Source of the DNA: Paenibacillus ihumii
Lineage (GTDB): Bacteria; Bacillota; Bacilli; Paenibacillales; Paenibacillaceae
Direction: 5' to 3'
Length of the DNA stretch: 64,000 bases
Assembly (NCBI RefSeq): GCF_001403875.1
Contig: NZ_LN884297.1
Location: forward strand, 186,001 to 250,000
Below are positions 62,758 to 64,000 of this stretch, in pieces. Position numbers and translations under genes: made by a program. The notes under the pieces were generated by a model. It saw only the letters and a list, made by a program, of their open reading frames with translations. It did not search any database and had not been told where the DNA came from. The stretch's first letter is position 1, and the number at the start of each line of letters is the position of its first letter.

Positions 62758-63078
62758 ATGATCAAATTGGAAGTCTCACCGCTGGCCGCCCGCAGAATTC
62801 AGGAAAAATTGGGTGAACAGTCCGGCGTTATCAAACTGTATTACGATACGGAAGGCTGCGGCTGCGATGGTATCAACACACTGCTGATTCAAAACAGACA
62901 AGGGGAATTTGACATTCCGCTTGATGCCGGGGACTTGTCCTTTGTCGTTGATCGTCAGCATCAGATTTTCTATGAAGATCTGCTGTGGCTTGATGCCGAG
63001 GAGAACTATCCTACCTTCAAATTGAGCAGCAAATCCTCCACGTACAGTTCGAACGTACAGCTTCGAGATTTACGGTAG
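62758..63078 (+). CDS. HesB/YqkB-like iron-sulfur cluster biosynthesis protein
   Basis: A 106-aa member of the HesB-like (iron-sulfur cluster biosynthesis) family close to Bacillus YqkB. The core YYDTEGCGCDGINTLL has the Cys pair of the family, and IPLDAGDLSFVVDRQHQIFYEDLL follows the usual strand order. ATG 62758 is eight bases after GGAAGGTG; the ATG at 62740 lacks a site. It would bind or transfer iron or Fe-S, which is inferred. It precedes a long tandem array. Confidence 0.82.
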   Translation: MIKLEVSPLAARRIQEKLGEQSGVIKLYYDTEGCGCDGINTLLIQNRQGEFDIPLDAGDLSFVVDRQHQIFYEDLLWLDAEENYPTFKLSSKSSTYSSNVQLRDLR

Positions 63079-63149
63079 ACCGTCTCCACTAGGCTGAAAC
63101 GACTTCTCTAACTTGGCCAAACTACTGCTGTTGATGTGGCCCAAACGGC

Positions 63150-63480
63150 CTAACAATGACCTGCCGAAACCACACTGCTAACTTAGCCGCAACAACTGAC
63201 GCTGACCTGCCGAAACCACACTGCTAACTTAGCCGCAACAACTGACGCTGACCTGCCGAGACGACTACTGCTAACTTAGCCGCAACAACTGACGCTGACC
63301 TGCCGAAACCACTACTGCTAACTTAGCCGTAACGACTGACGCTGACCTGCCGAAACCACTGCTGCTAACTTAGACTCAACGACTGACGCTGGCCGCCGAA
63401 ACCACTACTGCTAACCTAGACTCAACGACTGACGCTGGCCGCCGAAACCACTACTGCTAACCTAGACTCAACGACTGTCG
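63150..63480. repeat. 46-47-bp tandem repeat array, about 7 copies
   Basis: CTAACTTAG or CTAACCTAG recurs at 63178, 63224, 63271, 63318, 63365, 63411 and 63457: a period of 46-47 bases. Units contain CAACAACTGACGCTGACCTG or the later variant GACTCAACGACTGACGCTGG. It fills the 440-base gap 63079-63518 between convergent genes. The period equals that of the fuc array at 18.3 kb, but the sequence is unrelated. Confidence 0.92.
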
Positions 63481-63518
63481 ATGACTGGCCTAAGCGGCTG
63501 CTTATCGTTATTTACGCG

Positions 63519-63869
63519 TTATTGCCCCTCGAGAACCTCCTTCAGAACAAGGGCGTGGTTATGCTTCTGATCCTTCGCTGCATACAGCAGCGTGACGGTA
63601 TCCGTTTCGCTCCAGGCACGCAATTGCGCAAGATGCGTTTGAACCTCGTCCTGAGCCAGCTCCTGCGCGTAGAGCTGTGAAAATTCAGCAAAACGCTCCG
63701 GCTTATGTCCGAACCACTGCCTTAGCCCGGTGCTCGGAGCGACCTCCTTCATCCATAAGGACAGGCAGGCTTCGTCTTTGGCTACGCCGCGCGGCCATAT
63801 TCGGTCCACCAGGATGCGCTTGCCATCTTCGCTGGCAGGTCTCTCATAGATTCTTTTGATTCTTATCAC
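63519..63869 (-). CDS. DUF488 family protein
   Basis: A 116-aa DUF488 (YeaO-like) protein. The pattern RILVDRIWPRGVAKDEA, then MKEVAPSTGLRQWFGHKPERF and VTLLYAAKDQKHNHALVL, is characteristic. The frame extends to 63995, but GTG 63869 is eight bases after GGAGGGG and aligns with the family start (IRIKRIYE). Function unknown; no partner in view. The last 131 bases of the window (63870-64000) hold no gene. Confidence 0.85.
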   Translation of the reverse strand: MIRIKRIYERPASEDGKRILVDRIWPRGVAKDEACLSLWMKEVAPSTGLRQWFGHKPERFAEFSQLYAQELAQDEVQTHLAQLRAWSETDTVTLLYAAKDQKHNHALVLKEVLEGQ

Positions 63870-64000
63870 GGCTTCTTCCCCTCCGTTTATTGCTCCGTTA
63901 CCTCGTAAGAATCCCGTATGGAATTTTATGCAATAAATGTTATCCGTAAGAAAAGCACCCATAGATCCAATACCTGGACAACAGCCCCCGGTCACTAACA

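Noticed and set aside
63150-63480. A possible CRISPR array, and likewise 18116-18500
   Set aside because: The units are contiguous tandem copies with no unique spacers between repeats, and no cas gene is present.

Overview
The window reads as chromosome of a Gram-positive, spore-former-type Firmicute, most likely Paenibacillus or a close relative (Paenibacillaceae). The reasons are strong AGGAGG-type ribosome binding sites with frequent GTG/TTG starts, YesM/YesN-type two-component systems next to sugar-binding lipoproteins, a GH115 xylan glucuronidase, bactofilin plus M23 peptidase pairs, a SleB-type cell-wall hydrolase, Ku/LigD end-joining genes and a Bacillus-like nar/ywiC cluster. No rRNA, tRNA, phage, transposase or CRISPR array was seen. 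The species call is inference; no database was searched.

Layout. (1) 1-13.2 kb: hexuronate and glucuronoxylan use. A truncated sugar-binding lipoprotein, sensor kinase, response regulator and uxaC run leftward. A GntR regulator, uxuA, an SDR-type uxuB and a GH115 alpha-glucuronidase run rightward. A perfect 10-bp-arm palindrome lies in the divergent promoter. (2) 13.3-19.4 kb: L-fucose catabolism (fucI, fucA, FGGY kinase, fucU) with a divergent AraC regulator; the control region holds a 46-bp tandem array. (3) 19.4-24.6 kb: a repeat-rich gap, an AAC(3)-type acetyltransferase, a DUF6157 protein, and the first M23-bactofilin pair. (4) 24.6-32.9 kb: the tsaE-tsaB-rimI-tsaD operon (tRNA t6A), then Ku, a stand-alone LigD ligase, a stand-alone LigD polymerase and a cardiolipin synthase. 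(5) 33.1-42.4 kb: the second M23-bactofilin pair, YhgE with its TetR regulator, an MGDG-synthase-like glycosyltransferase, a SleB-type hydrolase, ThpR and a chemoreceptor. (6) 42.4-44.4 kb: stacked tandem arrays, a MITE-like element, a KGG-repeat stress protein and a 48-aa stalk-like ORF. (7) 44.4-59.3 kb: a complete nitrate-respiration island: ywiC, moaA, moaD, moaE, a NarK-PAS fusion, nreC-nreB-nreA, narI-narJ-narH-narG and modA-modB. (8) 59.3-64 kb: small genes (cupin, V4R, nitroreductase, HesB-like, DUF488) set in long intergenic repeats.

How it works together. GH115 would release (methyl)glucuronate from imported xylan fragments; UxaC, UxuB and UxuA would take it to 2-keto-3-deoxygluconate. 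The fuc genes would convert L-fucose to dihydroxyacetone phosphate and lactaldehyde. In the nitrate island NarK brings in nitrate, NarGHI reduces it, NarJ matures the enzyme, ModAB and MoaA/D/E supply molybdenum cofactor, and NreABC senses oxygen and nitrate. GGG-N4-CCC boxes upstream of both narK and narG fit NreC control.

The most unusual signals are these: a dispersed about 185-bp MITE-like element (two full copies and one decayed copy); many tandem arrays of unrelated sequence in nearly every long intergenic gap (46, 128, 78, 70, 37, 12, 15, 12 and 46-47 bp periods); a NarK transporter fused to a PAS domain; a decayed aldo/keto reductase tail; and a terminator that folds over its own gene's stop codon.
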